Assembly (NCBI RefSeq): GCF_000263195.1 | Contig: NC_018748.1 | Coordinates: forward strand, 4,712,001-4,776,000 | Length of the DNA: 64,000 bases | Source: Emticicia oligotrophica DSM 17448 | GTDB taxonomy: Bacteria > Bacteroidota > Bacteroidia > Cytophagales > Spirosomataceae | Direction of reading: 5' to 3' | Shown here: piece after piece, positions 40,157-50,627 of the stretch | Layout: each line of letters opens with the position of its first letter | Position numbering within the stretch: the stretch's first letter is position 1 | Notes under the pieces: generated by a model | The model's input: only the letters and a program-made list of their open reading frames with translations | What the model was told of the DNA's origin: nothing | Database searches by the model: none | Translations under genes and position numbers: made by a program

Positions 40157-41149
40157 CTACTCAGGTATTATTTTAACTTCATTGGTCTTTTCTGAAATAT
40201 CTCTTATTATTTTATCTAATTCATGTGCCGAATCTAAGAAGTAAGTAAAAAATTCTTGCCTTTCAAGTTCAGATAGGGACTCATCTTTTATAGAATTAAC
40301 AATTCCCATCATTCTTGCCAATGGAGCTCTTACAACGTGAGACTGCATCCAAGCTATCTCTTGTAATTTTGAATTCTGTATTTCAATTGTATGAATATAG
40401 TCTCTTATTTTAGTAACATCATTAATTACTACTATCTGAGATTCTTTCCCTTTAAAAGTAATGTTTCTACGTTTTAATTCTACTTGAATGATTTCACCAT
40501 TTTTCTTTTTATGTCGGCAGCTTCCTTCTATTAATTCTTGACTTATACAAAGATTATATTGCTCGCATTCTTTATGCAAAATATCACTTGTGGTCATAGC
40601 TAAAAACTCGCTTTTACTGTATCCATAGTGTTCAATTGCAGCAGCATTGACATCTTGAAACTGTAAAGATTCAGAATCATATACCCACATAGGTTGAGGA
40701 CTTAAATGAAATAAATCACTATACCTTTTTTCCGACTCTTCAAGCTCTAATTCCTTTCTTTTTCGCTCAATCGTATATATAATATGTTTATACAAAGAGA
40801 CCGAAGTAATATCATCCTTTAATAAATAATCTGATACACCTAAGGCCATAGACTTGATGCCAAATTCAATATCTGAATAGCCCGTCAATACGATTACCGG
40901 TATTCCAGATGAAATTAAAAGTATTTCAGAAATCAATTCTTCGCCTTTCTTATCCGGCAACGATAAATCTAAAAGTACTATATCAAAATTATTGTTTTTG
41001 TCTTCTAAAATCTGTTTTGCTGTTGAAAAATTCTTCGCATGTTTGATAGTAAGCTCTGTAATCTGTTCCTCAAGGTACTCATTTATTAAGATAAAATCGC
41101 CCATATTATCTTCAATCACAAGTACAGTAAGTTTTCTAAAGTATTCCAT
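40157..41149 (-). CDS. REC-PAS protein with a histidine-kinase dimerisation helix but no ATPase domain
   Basis: 330 aa. Residues about 8-125 are a receiver domain (V-I-E-D-N-M-G-D, phospho-Asp in L-L-D-L-S-L-P-D, then V-L-T-G-Y). A coiled link leads to a PAS domain (about 145-260; Y-S-D-L-F-H-L-S-P-Q-P-M-W-V-Y). Residues about 270-325 look like a DHp helix pair with the H box A-W-M-Q-S-H-V-V-R-A-P-L. The protein ends there without an HATPase domain. It could be phosphorylated by another kinase or act as an adaptor. The N-terminal two thirds is a paralogue of the protein at 47.5-48.9 kb. It is the last gene of the giant-kinase operon, 9 nt after the single-domain regulator. Confidence 0.85.
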   Translation of the reverse strand: MEYFRKLTVLVIEDNMGDFILINEYLEEQITELTIKHAKNFSTAKQILEDKNNNFDIVLLDLSLPDKKGEELISEILLISSGIPVIVLTGYSDIEFGIKSMALGVSDYLLKDDITSVSLYKHIIYTIERKRKELELEESEKRYSDLFHLSPQPMWVYDSESLQFQDVNAAAIEHYGYSKSEFLAMTTSDILHKECEQYNLCISQELIEGSCRHKKKNGEIIQVELKRRNITFKGKESQIVVINDVTKIRDYIHTIEIQNSKLQEIAWMQSHVVRAPLARMMGIVNSIKDESLSELERQEFFTYFLDSAHELDKIIRDISEKTNEVKIIPE

Positions 41150-41158
41150 TAAAGCAAA

Positions 41159-41593
41159 TTATTTTGAATTAGGAGGTAAAGAAACGATACTAAACCAAAA
41201 ATCAGCAATTTTCATAACGGTTGTTATGAAGTCGTTGACTTCAAATGGCTTCGTAATATAACAATTAGCAAACCCCTTGTAAGCTTTCTCAATATCAATT
41301 TCTGAAGATGAGGTGGTGAGCATAATTACAGGAATTTGTTTGAGTGACTCTGTATTTTTTATAAAACTTAGCACTTCATGACCATTTCGCTTGGGTAAAT
41401 TAACATCCAGTAAAATCAAATCTGGTAAATCTTCCGCAGCATATTTACCAGATTGCATTAGAAAATCAATCGCTTCATTCCCATCTTTAATAACACTAAC
41501 TTTGTTACTAATTCTTCCTTCCTCTAAAGCATCCATAGTGAGTAAAATATCGCCTTCGTTATCTTCCACTAAAAGTATATGAATGGGTTTCAT
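41159..41593 (-). CDS. Single-domain response regulator (CheY-like)
   Basis: 144 aa from the ATG at 41593 (a TTG lies just before it). Receiver features are complete: L-L-V-E-D-N-E-G-D, the phospho-Asp in L-I-L-L-D-V-N-L-P, V-I-M-L-T-T-S-S, and the conserved Lys in C-Y-I-T-K-P-F. There is no output domain. Regulators of this Rcp1-like type pass phosphate from phytochrome-like or PAS kinases. Its ATG overlaps the TGA of the frameshift-restored giant kinase as TGATG, so translation is probably coupled to that kinase. The REC-PAS gene follows. Confidence 0.93.
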   Translation of the reverse strand: MKPIHILLVEDNEGDILLTMDALEEGRISNKVSVIKDGNEAIDFLMQSGKYAAEDLPDLILLDVNLPKRNGHEVLSFIKNTESLKQIPVIMLTTSSSEIDIEKAYKGFANCYITKPFEVNDFITTVMKIADFWFSIVSLPPNSK

Positions 41594-41694
41594 CAATGTA
41601 TTTCCTGTTTTGGTATTGTAAAATAAAATGTACTTCCTTTGTTTGGCTCAGATTCGAGCCAAATTCTACCACCTAAATTTTCAATTATTTTTTT
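41593..41694 (-). other. Out-of-frame kinase C-terminus behind an A-AAA-AAA heptamer
   Basis: On the minus strand the giant kinase frame reads ACA-AAA-AAA-TAA (stop at 41685-41687). A -1 shift on the last A gives [11 protein letters not shown], then [12 protein letters not shown], the normal end of a histidine-kinase ATPase domain, and stops at 41593-41595, overlapping the next ATG. A perfect 8-bp hairpin (TTTGGCTC, 41642-41649, with GAGCCAAA, 41656-41663) lies 24 nt downstream of the heptamer. Confidence 0.85.
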
Positions 41695-44600
41695 GTAATG
41701 GCCAAACCTATGCCCGTTCCTGAATAGTCATCTTTATTGTGTAATCGTTGGAAAATAATAAAAATCTTGTCAAAATATTGTGAATCAATACCTATACCAT
41801 TGTCTTTTATTGCTATCATCCACTCATTGTTCACTGATTCAACAGTGATTTTTATTTGGGGTACTACACCTTCAATATTAGTTACATATTTTAAACTATT
41901 AGAAATTAAGTTTTGAAACACCTGACGCATCGAACTTTTGGAAGCCTTGACCGTCGGAAGTGTATCTAAATGAATAATCGCTTTTTTCTCTTTTATTTGC
42001 TTTCTATAAAGAATAAGGATATCATTCACCAAATCATTTAGATTTACCAATTCTTGCTTATCTTCCATTCTTCCGACCCTTGAAAACTCAAGCAAATCTA
42101 GAATAATTTGTCTCATTCTTTTGGCACCATCAACAGCAAAGTAAATATACTGCTTACCTTTTTCATCAATCACATCTTTATATTTCCTTTCAATTTGCGA
42201 CAAAAAGCTGGTAATCATTCGCAGAGGCTCTTGCAAATCATGCGAGGCAACATAGGCAAACTGTTCAAGTTCTGCATTGGAGATAAGTAATTGTTGAACA
42301 TTTTTTAGAAGTTCTTTATTAACAGCCTCTAATTTTTGCTCAGCTAATTTTCGTTCGGTAATATCTCTTCCGATACCTAAGAGTCCCATTACATTTTTAT
42401 TATCATCATAAACAAGCATTTTAGAAGTAAGGTACCACGATAATTGACCGTCATTGCTCATAAATGATTCTTCATAGTCAAGAACCGATTTACCTGTTCT
42501 TAAAATCTCCAAATCTTGCTCGTAACCAACACACGAAGGCTTATTTGGATAAATTTCGGCATCTGTTTTACCCAAAACCTCCTCTTCACTAGAAACCCCT
42601 TGCAAGCGTAAATCAACTTTATTACTAATCAATTTTCGTGCCTTTGTATCTTTGAAAAAGATAGAATCTGGTAAATTATCTATCAAGGTTCTTAGAAGTT
42701 TCCTTTCTGATTTTATTTTCTGTTCATTCAGTTTTCTTTCGGTAATATCTCTAATAAAAACAGTTAGTCCATTTTCAGAAGGGAAAGCATTCGCTTCAAA
42801 CCATTGTTCTGTAAGGTTAAGATGCTCTTCAAATCTTACTACGACATTTTCAGCAACTGCTCTTTTATACTCAATATAAAATTTTGTATCAAGCATAAAT
42901 GGAAACTGCTCCCAAATGTTTTTACCAATGATATCAGTTCTATTAACCTCAGTTAACACTTCCATTTCTTTATTCCAATAGGTAACTACCCAATTTTTAT
43001 CCATAGAATAAAAACCGTCTCGGATACTTTCGAGGGTCGTTATTACCTTATTGTTAGCTTCTATTAGGTCTCGCTCATAATTCACTTTTTCCGTAATGTC
43101 ACGCTCAATGGCAATCCAATGAGTAAACCAACCTTTTTCATTAGCTACGGGAGTTACGGTGAAATTCACCCAAAACTCTTCTCCATTTTTTTTGTAATTA
43201 ATCGTACTTACTTCACAAGATTCCCATTTTCGAAGGGCTTGGCTTAGCCTTGCTAATTCTTTAAAGTCAGACTTAGGTCCTTGTAATATTCTAGGTGTTT
43301 TTCCAATGATTTCTTCAACTTCATAACCTGTCATTTTTGTAAAAGCCTTATTGGCATACATAATTTTAGGCCCGGGCTCATCAAATGGTTCTGGCTCAGT
43401 AATCAAAATAGCATCATTAGCATTAATAACAACTGATTCGAATAGTTTTAATTGCTGTTCTCTTTCATTACGTTCGGTAATGTCTTGCATTGCTCCAACC
43501 ATTCTGATAGCTTTTCCGTGATTATCTCTCAGAATGAAGCCTTTATCCATCACATAAGCGTACTTACCATCTGCTTTAAGGTAACGATATTCATCTTTCC
43601 ATTTTATAGTATCACTCTCTATAGCTGCATGCATACCACTCAAAACTCTATCAGCATCCTCAGGATGTAAATAAACACTCCAAGAATCAATGGATAATGA
43701 TGCACTGTTTACTTTATGACCAAATATTTTTTCAAAACTACCTCCTCTGAAAAACGAATTACTAACTAAATCCCAATCCCAAATGGCGTCTGAAGTAGCT
43801 TGCGTTACAAGGTTGTAACGTTCATTACTCAAAATAAGTTTTTTCTCTGCCTTAACCCTTTCTGTATCATCAATTACAGTTGAAATTATTAAATTTTGTT
43901 CAGGGACAGGGATATTTGTTACACGGACTACCTTTTGTTCTCCTTTTTGTGTAGTAATTTGAACACCTTCCCAGCCCATTCGACTCAAATCTCCACTACT
44001 CATATCTGACTTAAATTGCTCCAAAACTCTTGTTCTGTACGCTTCATTAGGGAAAACTTTCTCAAAAAAAGTTGATCTATCTATAAGGGATTCTTTTGAC
44101 CAGCCATAAATTTCCTCAAACTTCTTGTTTATCAAAGTATTAACACCATCATCAATTTTATCAACAGATATACCTATTGGTAGATTTTCTAAGGCTGTTT
44201 CGATGAAAGAGTTACGTTCTTGTAAATCAATCTGTATTTTTTTCTTTTCAGTAATATTTTGGATTGTCCCTTCAAGAGCAATGACACGCCCTATTTCATC
44301 AATCACCTCTTTTCCTCTAATATGAATCCATTGCAGTGTTTTTATTCCTTTACCAACAATAATTCTAATCTCAATATCAATTTCACTTTCTCGGTTAAAA
44401 GCGGCATTCTCAGCATTTTGATAAAGTTGTTTATCATCAGGATGGATAGCATTTAGCCACGAATCATAATTTATTTGACATTCTTCCTGAATACCAAAGA
44501 CAATATAGGTTTCACTAGAAGTTGAAAAATACCTGTTTAAGTCTAATTGCCAATAAGCTAATTTTGCAATGATGGTAGCAGATCTCAGCTTAGCTTCATT

Positions 44601-46853
44601 TTCTTTTAGTTCTCTAAGTGCCCTTTCCTGCTCTGTCACATCTTTGATTTGAGTCAACCCTACTTTTTTACCTTCTAACTCTACCAAATGCCCTGTAACC
44701 TCTACTACGATTATTTCACCACTTTTCTTTGAGTGTCTTGCAATGGTGCGTTTAATTTCACCAAATGATTCTTCACTACTTGTTATATCAAGTATGAAAG
44801 GTAATTCTTCTGCTGGACGTATATCTTTTAATGATAACCGTAGAAACTCTTCTCGTTCATAGCCATATAAATATAATGCTTCGGCATTACAATCAATGAT
44901 TTGTAAAGTCTCAAAGTCAAAAATATACATGGGGGCAGGATTATTCTCAAAAAGATATTTATAACGATACAATGACTCATTCAGACGAGCTTCATTGGCT
45001 TTTTTCTCAGTAATATCTTTAGCAGTACAGTATAATACACCTTCTTCACTTTCTTTTCTAATAGTCCCTAAAACATCAATCACTCTTCCATCTTTGTGCA
45101 CGTAGCGGTTCTCAAGAATGCAAGTATTATTTATACTATCCAAATTATTTATCATTTCTATTGATCTGGGTAAATCTTCTGGATAAACAAAATCAAAGCT
45201 AGATTTTCCGATAAGTTCCTCTGGATGATAACCTATTAGGTTATATGCTGCCTCATTGACATTGGTAAATATACCCTTATTGTCAATCGTGCAAATGACA
45301 TCTAAGGATAAAGACATAATATTATTGAGCCTGTGAAGTATTTCATCTTTGGCTCTTTCAGCTTTTACTTTTTCAGTAACAACTTTTGAAAGAACAGAAT
45401 AACCAATTTGTAAGGCATTATCATTAAAAATTGGATTTATATAAACCTCAAAAATTTGCAATTCATCAAATATGGTTTCTTCATACATAAAGGAGATTGC
45501 TTTACCCACTGATGCCTCACTAAATTTACTTCGTAGAAAGTCTTTTTTATCGAAAGCAAAATTTTCAATCAAATTCATTCCTTTTTGAGGAGGCCGCCCT
45601 ATTAAATAAATAGATGCATCAACCAATGCCTTATTGAATGTAATTAGGTTTAAATCCATATCTAATGAATAGACAACATCAGAAATGTTATCTATCAAGG
45701 CCCTGTATTCTACTCTCTGTTCTTCTTCTTTCTTTTTTAGATATTTTTCTTGGGTGATATTGTTCGCAAAAATTGTAACACCAATTAATTGTTTATTTTC
45801 ATTGAAAATAGGATTAACGGCCACTTCGAATAAAACATTTTCGTTATTAAAAATAAAATGATCTTCAAAAACACACCTTCCCTCATTTATTACCCTTTTT
45901 AAAACATTTGTATATTTTTCTCTTTTGTGTTCTCCATAAAGCTTTAAAATATTCATCCCAGGTTCTAGTTTTAAACCTGTCAAAGAGAAAACCAAACTAG
46001 ATAAAGTTGAATTAAAGGTAATCAGATTAAAATTTAAATCAAGTGAATAGACAAGTTCAGGTATATTCTCAATAAGAGCTTTAAAATGCAACTCTTGATC
46101 TTTTTGCTTTTTATCTATTTCTATTAGGGTAGTTTCATCTATTACAGTAACAAAAACCCCAACAACTTCGCCAAACTCATTCAATATTGGCTCATCAATA
46201 GATTTTAAATTTATGGTTGAACCTGTCTCAGTGGTAACTTCCGGGTTAAATTCAATTTTACTTCCATGTAAAACAAAATTGTATTTTTCTTTAATAAATT
46301 CTTTGCGTTCAGGAAGAACTAAATCCAAAAACGACATTCCTTTCTTTAAATCACGCTTTAATAAATCTTTTGCTTGTTTGGCAAATTTTTCGTTAAATGA
46401 AATCAGATTTAGATTCTTATCAATGATAGCATAAGATTCCTTTGTGTATTTTTTAAATAACTCTAATCTCTTCTTAGTATCTTCAAAGTAATTATTATTG
46501 AGAAACTTATACGATTGAATGATAGCGTTAATTTCTTGATTTTCATCAAAAACAGGTATATTCTCAAGTTCAATCTTTTGTTCGGCAGTATTTTTTACAA
46601 ATATTTTATGTGTTTGTTTTGTACTAATTACTTGAAGTAATGATTGCTCAAGAGCGACAAAATCTAGCTTATTATCAGCAAAATAAGTAAGGATACTTTT
46701 CCCAACAAGCTCATTGGCAGTCATTTTTGTTTCTTGTTGGTAAGCTAAATTCACACTTTGAATAGTAAATGTAGAATCCACTGAAATTAAAAGACTTGGT
46801 GCTGGAAATGCATTAAAAATGTTAGTTGCAAAATTTTGTGACATAAATTTCAT
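41685..46853 (-). CDS. Giant cytoplasmic multi-PAS sensor histidine kinase (frame ends early at A7 tract)
   Basis: 1722 aa with no signal peptide or membrane helix. About twelve consecutive PAS/PAC units of roughly 110-130 residues fill residues 1 to about 1480; many end in the PAC pattern D-I-T-E-R/K. Then come a HisKA helix with F-A-Y-V-A-S-H1538-D-L-Q-E-P-L and an HATPase domain: N box [11 protein letters not shown]1 D-N-G-I-G-I, F box and G2 G-T-G-I-G-L-A. The frame stops within a few residues of G2 (I-T-K-K-stop), whereas kinases normally continue about 30 residues. The remainder is present in the -1 frame, so the intact product would have 1753 aa. This is the Bacteroidota PAS kinase type with the S-H-D-L-Q-E-P box. 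Ligands are unknown. Confidence 0.9.
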   Translation of the reverse strand: MKFMSQNFATNIFNAFPAPSLLISVDSTFTIQSVNLAYQQETKMTANELVGKSILTYFADNKLDFVALEQSLLQVISTKQTHKIFVKNTAEQKIELENIPVFDENQEINAIIQSYKFLNNNYFEDTKKRLELFKKYTKESYAIIDKNLNLISFNEKFAKQAKDLLKRDLKKGMSFLDLVLPERKEFIKEKYNFVLHGSKIEFNPEVTTETGSTINLKSIDEPILNEFGEVVGVFVTVIDETTLIEIDKKQKDQELHFKALIENIPELVYSLDLNFNLITFNSTLSSLVFSLTGLKLEPGMNILKLYGEHKREKYTNVLKRVINEGRCVFEDHFIFNNENVLFEVAVNPIFNENKQLIGVTIFANNITQEKYLKKKEEEQRVEYRALIDNISDVVYSLDMDLNLITFNKALVDASIYLIGRPPQKGMNLIENFAFDKKDFLRSKFSEASVGKAISFMYEETIFDELQIFEVYINPIFNDNALQIGYSVLSKVVTEKVKAERAKDEILHRLNNIMSLSLDVICTIDNKGIFTNVNEAAYNLIGYHPEELIGKSSFDFVYPEDLPRSIEMINNLDSINNTCILENRYVHKDGRVIDVLGTIRKESEEGVLYCTAKDITEKKANEARLNESLYRYKYLFENNPAPMYIFDFETLQIIDCNAEALYLYGYEREEFLRLSLKDIRPAEELPFILDITSSEESFGEIKRTIARHSKKSGEIIVVEVTGHLVELEGKKVGLTQIKDVTEQERALRELKENEAKLRSATIIAKLAYWQLDLNRYFSTSSETYIVFGIQEECQINYDSWLNAIHPDDKQLYQNAENAAFNRESEIDIEIRIIVGKGIKTLQWIHIRGKEVIDEIGRVIALEGTIQNITEKKKIQIDLQERNSFIETALENLPIGISVDKIDDGVNTLINKKFEEIYGWSKESLIDRSTFFEKVFPNEAYRTRVLEQFKSDMSSGDLSRMGWEGVQITTQKGEQKVVRVTNIPVPEQNLIISTVIDDTERVKAEKKLILSNERYNLVTQATSDAIWDWDLVSNSFFRGGSFEKIFGHKVNSASLSIDSWSVYLHPEDADRVLSGMHAAIESDTIKWKDEYRYLKADGKYAYVMDKGFILRDNHGKAIRMVGAMQDITERNEREQQLKLFESVVINANDAILITEPEPFDEPGPKIMYANKAFTKMTGYEVEEIIGKTPRILQGPKSDFKELARLSQALRKWESCEVSTINYKKNGEEFWVNFTVTPVANEKGWFTHWIAIERDITEKVNYERDLIEANNKVITTLESIRDGFYSMDKNWVVTYWNKEMEVLTEVNRTDIIGKNIWEQFPFMLDTKFYIEYKRAVAENVVVRFEEHLNLTEQWFEANAFPSENGLTVFIRDITERKLNEQKIKSERKLLRTLIDNLPDSIFFKDTKARKLISNKVDLRLQGVSSEEEVLGKTDAEIYPNKPSCVGYEQDLEILRTGKSVLDYEESFMSNDGQLSWYLTSKMLVYDDNKNVMGLLGIGRDITERKLAEQKLEAVNKELLKNVQQLLISNAELEQFAYVASHDLQEPLRMITSFLSQIERKYKDVIDEKGKQYIYFAVDGAKRMRQIILDLLEFSRVGRMEDKQELVNLNDLVNDILILYRKQIKEKKAIIHLDTLPTVKASKSSMRQVFQNLISNSLKYVTNIEGVVPQIKITVESVNNEWMIAIKDNGIGIDSQYFDKIFIIFQRLHNKDDYSGTGIGLAITKK

Positions 46854-47473
46854 GGATTAAACTTACTCTCTTTAAAAAAATAGGCTATTTTAAAATGCAT
46901 TATCAGCATCTGACCAGCGTTATATGCTTGGTGGTTTATCTACATATTCTATAAAATTGCAGATAATTTTATTATTTCACTCAAATCAGTCTAAAACTTA
47001 GATACAGGTCATTCAGAAAATGCCTATTGAGTGTTTAAAAAAACAATAAAACATGAACAATAGACATATTTATATCTAAAATAAAAAATAAAACCTGATA
47101 TCTATCATGTTTTGATATGAATTTAAAGAGTAGTGGATTGCTTGAAGATAAAAAACCTCAGGAAATACACTTCTTTTAATCAAAAATTTTAGTTCACGGT
47201 TAGTAAAGTATATTTAGGAATTTGTTTTGGGGTATAATTGCTAATTAATTCATAGAATTTGGTCAAAAATACCTACACAGCAATTTTTATGAAAATACAA
47301 TGGGTTGATTTTCAATTTCAAATAGCCAGTTTGAATAGCAACAAATGTTTTTCACAACATTTGTATTTTTAAAAAGAAGGGGCTTTTAAAGATTCTAAAA
47401 GTACTTTTTGGGAATTTGAAGTGCAAATTTATTTGAAAAGCTTAAGTAAACAATAAAATATTTCACATATCTA
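46854..47473. other. 620-nt AT-rich intergenic region between two sensor genes
   Basis: No open frame with coding character is seen on either strand. It must contain the promoter of the giant kinase and the end of the LytS-type transcript. The only clear structure is ACAAATGTT (47341-47349) pairing with AACATTTGT (47356-47364), followed by T on the plus strand. Confidence 0.6.
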
Positions 47474-48937
47474 TCATCCCAACTCATCTGTTATTTGTTC
47501 AAAACTTATAATAACCTCAGTGCCAGTCGGATTTTGATTGTCATCGTAACAATCAATAATTTCAACATTAAAATTTCTGTCAGAATACTCGTTTAAGAGT
47601 TCGATTCGCTTATTATTGATACCCATTGCCATCGATTTTTTATTTGAATTGGCCTTACTTAATTTTTCTGAGTGTGAAGATTTTCTTCCCACACCATTAT
47701 CTTTAACTTTACAAGTAACAAGACCATTATCAAGGCCTATATCAATCATCAATTTGCAAGGATAATTTGCATTGGAAAAACCATGTATAATGGCATTTTC
47801 CACATAAGGTTGTAGAAGCATTGGTGGAATGAATTGGCTTCTCCATTTAAAATTTTCAGAAATTTGAATGGTAAAATCTAAGGTTTGCTTGATTCTTTTT
47901 TGAGAGATTTTGATATAACTTTTTAGAAATGTTATTTCATCAAAAAAAGAAATATAGGGTGAATTTGAGTTTTCGAGCACTTGTCGCATCATCTGCGAAA
48001 ACTCAGCGATATTTTGTAATGAATCTTTTATCTCACCTTTAAGAATATAATATTGAAAAGAATTTAGGGTATTAAAGATAAAATGAGGGTTCAATTGAGA
48101 ACTAAGTAATTGTGACTGAAAGCGAGCACTTTGCTGTTTCTCTAATTGCAGCGAATTGATTACTTGAATTTTATCGGTAATATCAAAGGCAATAATTGAT
48201 TTACAAACGGTGTTATTTATCGTAATTTGGTTACAATAAATTTCTACCTCCAATGCTTCTTTTGACTTTTTATAATGCGTAAAACGGCCGACAAATACAT
48301 TTTCCTGATTTTTTTCATCTCTATTCAGTACCTCCATAAGTATAGACCCTTCCACTTCCTCTCCTATTTCTGCAAAAGTCATTTGTAATAATTCTTCTTC
48401 ACTATAACCATATTTTTTAATGGCGGCTTGATTGACTTGTACAAAGGTTCTCGAATCCTGACTGTAAACCCACATTGGTTGTGGACTAAGATGAAAGAGA
48501 TCGCTATAACGTTTTTCTGAAGCGGCTAATGCCAAAACTGATTTTTTACGCTCAATGGCGTATAAAATACTTTTGTAGAGTAAAGTAACATTTATTTCCT
48601 CTTTTATCAAATAATCTGATACACCTAACGATAGTGACTTGATGCTAAATTCAATATTATCGTAGCCCGTTAATACAATGATTGGACACTCAGAGGCTAA
48701 TTCATGAATTTCTGAAATTAGGAGTTCACCACCTTTATCGGGCAATGAAAGGTCTAAGAGAATAACATGGAAAGGATTGGTATTTTCTTGAAGTATTTTT
48801 TTTGAATCTTTAAAGTTTGTGGCATGAGTTATAGTAACATTTTCCATTAATTCTGCTAAAAAATCAGTAATTAATGTGAAATCTCCGATATTATCTTCAA
48901 TAATTAGTACATGATATGGCTTTTTATCCTTAATCAT
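47474..48937 (-). CDS. REC-PAS-LytS-type hybrid histidine kinase
   Basis: 487 aa. Receiver domain about 8-125 (I-I-E-D-N-I-G-D, L-L-D-L-S-L-P-D, V-L-T-G-Y), PAS about 145-260 (Y-S-D-L-F-H-L-S-P-Q-P-M-W-V-Y), then a His_kinase/LytS module: Q-L-N-P-H-F-I-F-N-T-L-N with the phospho-His, and an HATPase with Y-V-E-N-A-I-I-H-G-F and D-N-G-V-G-R. It lacks membrane helices, so it is a soluble kinase with an N-terminal receiver. LytS-type kinases normally serve LytTR regulators; one is encoded at 12.9 kb, but a pairing is only a guess. Its REC-PAS half is paralogous to the gene at 40.2-41.1 kb. Confidence 0.93.
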   Translation of the reverse strand: MIKDKKPYHVLIIEDNIGDFTLITDFLAELMENVTITHATNFKDSKKILQENTNPFHVILLDLSLPDKGGELLISEIHELASECPIIVLTGYDNIEFSIKSLSLGVSDYLIKEEINVTLLYKSILYAIERKKSVLALAASEKRYSDLFHLSPQPMWVYSQDSRTFVQVNQAAIKKYGYSEEELLQMTFAEIGEEVEGSILMEVLNRDEKNQENVFVGRFTHYKKSKEALEVEIYCNQITINNTVCKSIIAFDITDKIQVINSLQLEKQQSARFQSQLLSSQLNPHFIFNTLNSFQYYILKGEIKDSLQNIAEFSQMMRQVLENSNSPYISFFDEITFLKSYIKISQKRIKQTLDFTIQISENFKWRSQFIPPMLLQPYVENAIIHGFSNANYPCKLMIDIGLDNGLVTCKVKDNGVGRKSSHSEKLSKANSNKKSMAMGINNKRIELLNEYSDRNFNVEIIDCYDDNQNPTGTEVIISFEQITDELG

Positions 48938-49652
48938 TCTCTTTCCACAAATTCTGAAAATAAATCATTTATTAGTCAGTTCAATGCAATTGTGATTTCT
49001 CTATGTTTGTACAAATATAATTATAATATGGAATTTCCAAATATTTTACGAATAAATATAGATAGTTATTTGATATTGGAAATTTTAAAGTTCTTTCTTT
49101 TTTCACATTGAGTTTCATTCTTAGTTTAGATATCCGAATCATAACATTTAATTAATTATAAAGTAGAAATCTTTTTCTAACTTTGTGTCATACTACTAAA
49201 ATGCTCCTTTTTTTATTACTTATTTTCAAATAAGTAAAATTACTCATTAAAATATTATTATTTTATTTAACACTTTTTTAATGACAATTTTATTGTTATT
49301 CGGTATTTAATACACCAATCTTTTAGATAATAAAAATGTAAAATATTCGAATTTTTATTATTCGCTTTACCTGTTTTTTATTAAATTTAAGTTGTAAGGT
49401 TTTTAATATATTCTTAATAAACAAAGCAATATTTTATCTTACATTAGTACAATTTAGCACAAGATTAAAACACATATTATTATACAAACCTAACATATAC
49501 TTACATGGGAGACTTATGACTAAGTTATTGCTATGAGTAAATATCAATATTAGGATTCTAAATGAATAACTAGTTACTAACCTTAAATTTTTAATTTTTG
49601 AAATAAGCTCATAGTCTGAACTTGTCTGGTTTTCCTTTAAATCAACCGTGCC
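48938..49652. other. 715-nt AT-rich intergenic region, divergent promoters
   Basis: Very AT-rich with no supported gene. It separates the LytS-type kinase (minus) from the CpsB-like gene (plus) and so holds promoters for both. A minus-strand box at 49012-49019 and a plus-strand TAACTTTG at 49178-49185 fit TAnnTTTG. The latter would leave a leader of more than 450 nt before the CpsB-like gene. Confidence 0.55.
49012..49040 (-). promoter_or_regulatory. Candidate promoter of the LytS-type kinase gene
   Basis: Read on the minus strand, TTG (49038-49040), an 18-nt spacer and TATATTTG (49012-49019) resemble the Bacteroidota promoter, about 75 nt upstream of the start codon. Confidence 0.5.
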
Positions 49653-50390
49653 ATGTTTTCATTTTTTAAAAAAAAACCTCAAGTTTCATTTGCCGAAATG
49701 TTAAAGGTAGATATGCATTCGCATCTAATACCTGGCATTGATGATGGTAGCCCTAATATTGAAACAAGTATTCAATTAATAGAAAGTTTAAAAGCTATTG
49801 GTTATCAGAAAATTATTACTACTCCACATATTATGAATGATTTCCACCCAAATACGAGTGAAATTATAATTAATGGATTAGCGTCTTTAAAAAATGAATT
49901 AGAGTCAAGAAAGATGTCGATTAGTATTGAAGCTGCGGCCGAGTACTATTTAGATGCTGATTTTGAGAAACTATTACTCTCGAATGATATATTGTGCTTT
50001 GGTAGCAAAAAATATGTGTTAATTGAGATGTCGTTTGTGGCACAAACACCTAATCTTGAAGAAATTATCTTCAATTTATTAATGAAAGGCTATCAACCAA
50101 TTTTAGCCCACCCAGAACGATATAATTATTGGCATAATACTCCTAAGATATACAAACACATCCATGATATTGGTTGTTTATTACAAGTAAATATGCTTTC
50201 ATTACTTGGCTATTATGGTAAACCGACAAAAAATGTTGCATTAAACCTAATAAAATCAGAATTAGTTGATTTTTTAGGAACTGACTTACATCATGATAGA
50301 CATCTTCAAGTATTTATTGAAAACACATACAATGCTGAACTGAATGATTTGATTGAAAAATATCCCTTCAAAAATGCAAGTCTAATTTAA
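49653..50390 (+). CDS. CpsB/CapC-type PHP-domain tyrosine phosphatase
   Basis: 245 aa. PHP metal motifs are visible: V-D-M-H-S-H-L-I-P-G-I-D-D-G-S, T-T-P-H-I-M, A-A-A-E-Y-Y-L-D, A-H-P-E-R-Y and G-T-D-L-H-H. The family (CpsB, CapC, YwqE) dephosphorylates bacterial tyrosine autokinases that control capsule and exopolysaccharide chain length. No Wzc-like kinase is inside the window; it may lie elsewhere in the locus. It is the only plus-strand gene in the polysaccharide region. Confidence 0.93.
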   Translation: MFSFFKKKPQVSFAEMLKVDMHSHLIPGIDDGSPNIETSIQLIESLKAIGYQKIITTPHIMNDFHPNTSEIIINGLASLKNELESRKMSISIEAAAEYYLDADFEKLLLSNDILCFGSKKYVLIEMSFVAQTPNLEEIIFNLLMKGYQPILAHPERYNYWHNTPKIYKHIHDIGCLLQVNMLSLLGYYGKPTKNVALNLIKSELVDFLGTDLHHDRHLQVFIENTYNAELNDLIEKYPFKNASLI

Positions 50391-50407
50391 GGGATTTAAA
50401 TAAAAAC

Positions 50408-50608
50408 ATGAGTCATCCCGAATTTTAAAAGACTAAATAGTAAGTATTATTTACAAAAAGGCGAATTATGTCCGTCAGTTAAAACTGACGGACATAATTA
50501 TATAAAAACAAATTTGACTAAAGTCAAATGCATTCTCTTTTTGCATTAATCCATCAGCTAAAGCTGACAGTAATGAAACATTTTTTTAATAAATTCGGGA
50601 TGACTCAT
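50408..50608. repeat. 201-bp element with perfect 18-bp terminal inverted repeats and internal hairpins
   Basis: ATGAGTCATCCCGAATTT (50408-50425) is the exact complement of 50591-50608. Inside are three hairpins: a 17-bp stem (50464-50480 with 50483-50499, core GTCCGTCAGTT), an 8-bp stem (ATTTGACT/AGTCAAAT, 50512-50529) and a 6-bp stem (TCAGCT/AGCTGA, 50554-50567). No transposase is encoded and no target duplication is obvious. It resembles a MITE or a palindromic repeat unit. Confidence 0.75.
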
Positions 50609-50627
50609 ATTTTTGCCCATATATCAA

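Noticed and set aside
46854-47473. Possible small gene between the two sensor kinases
   Set aside because: Only short, interrupted frames with no conserved motif or good start.
50408-50608. CRISPR-like array
   Set aside because: The hairpins differ in length and sequence and there are no regular spacers or cas genes.
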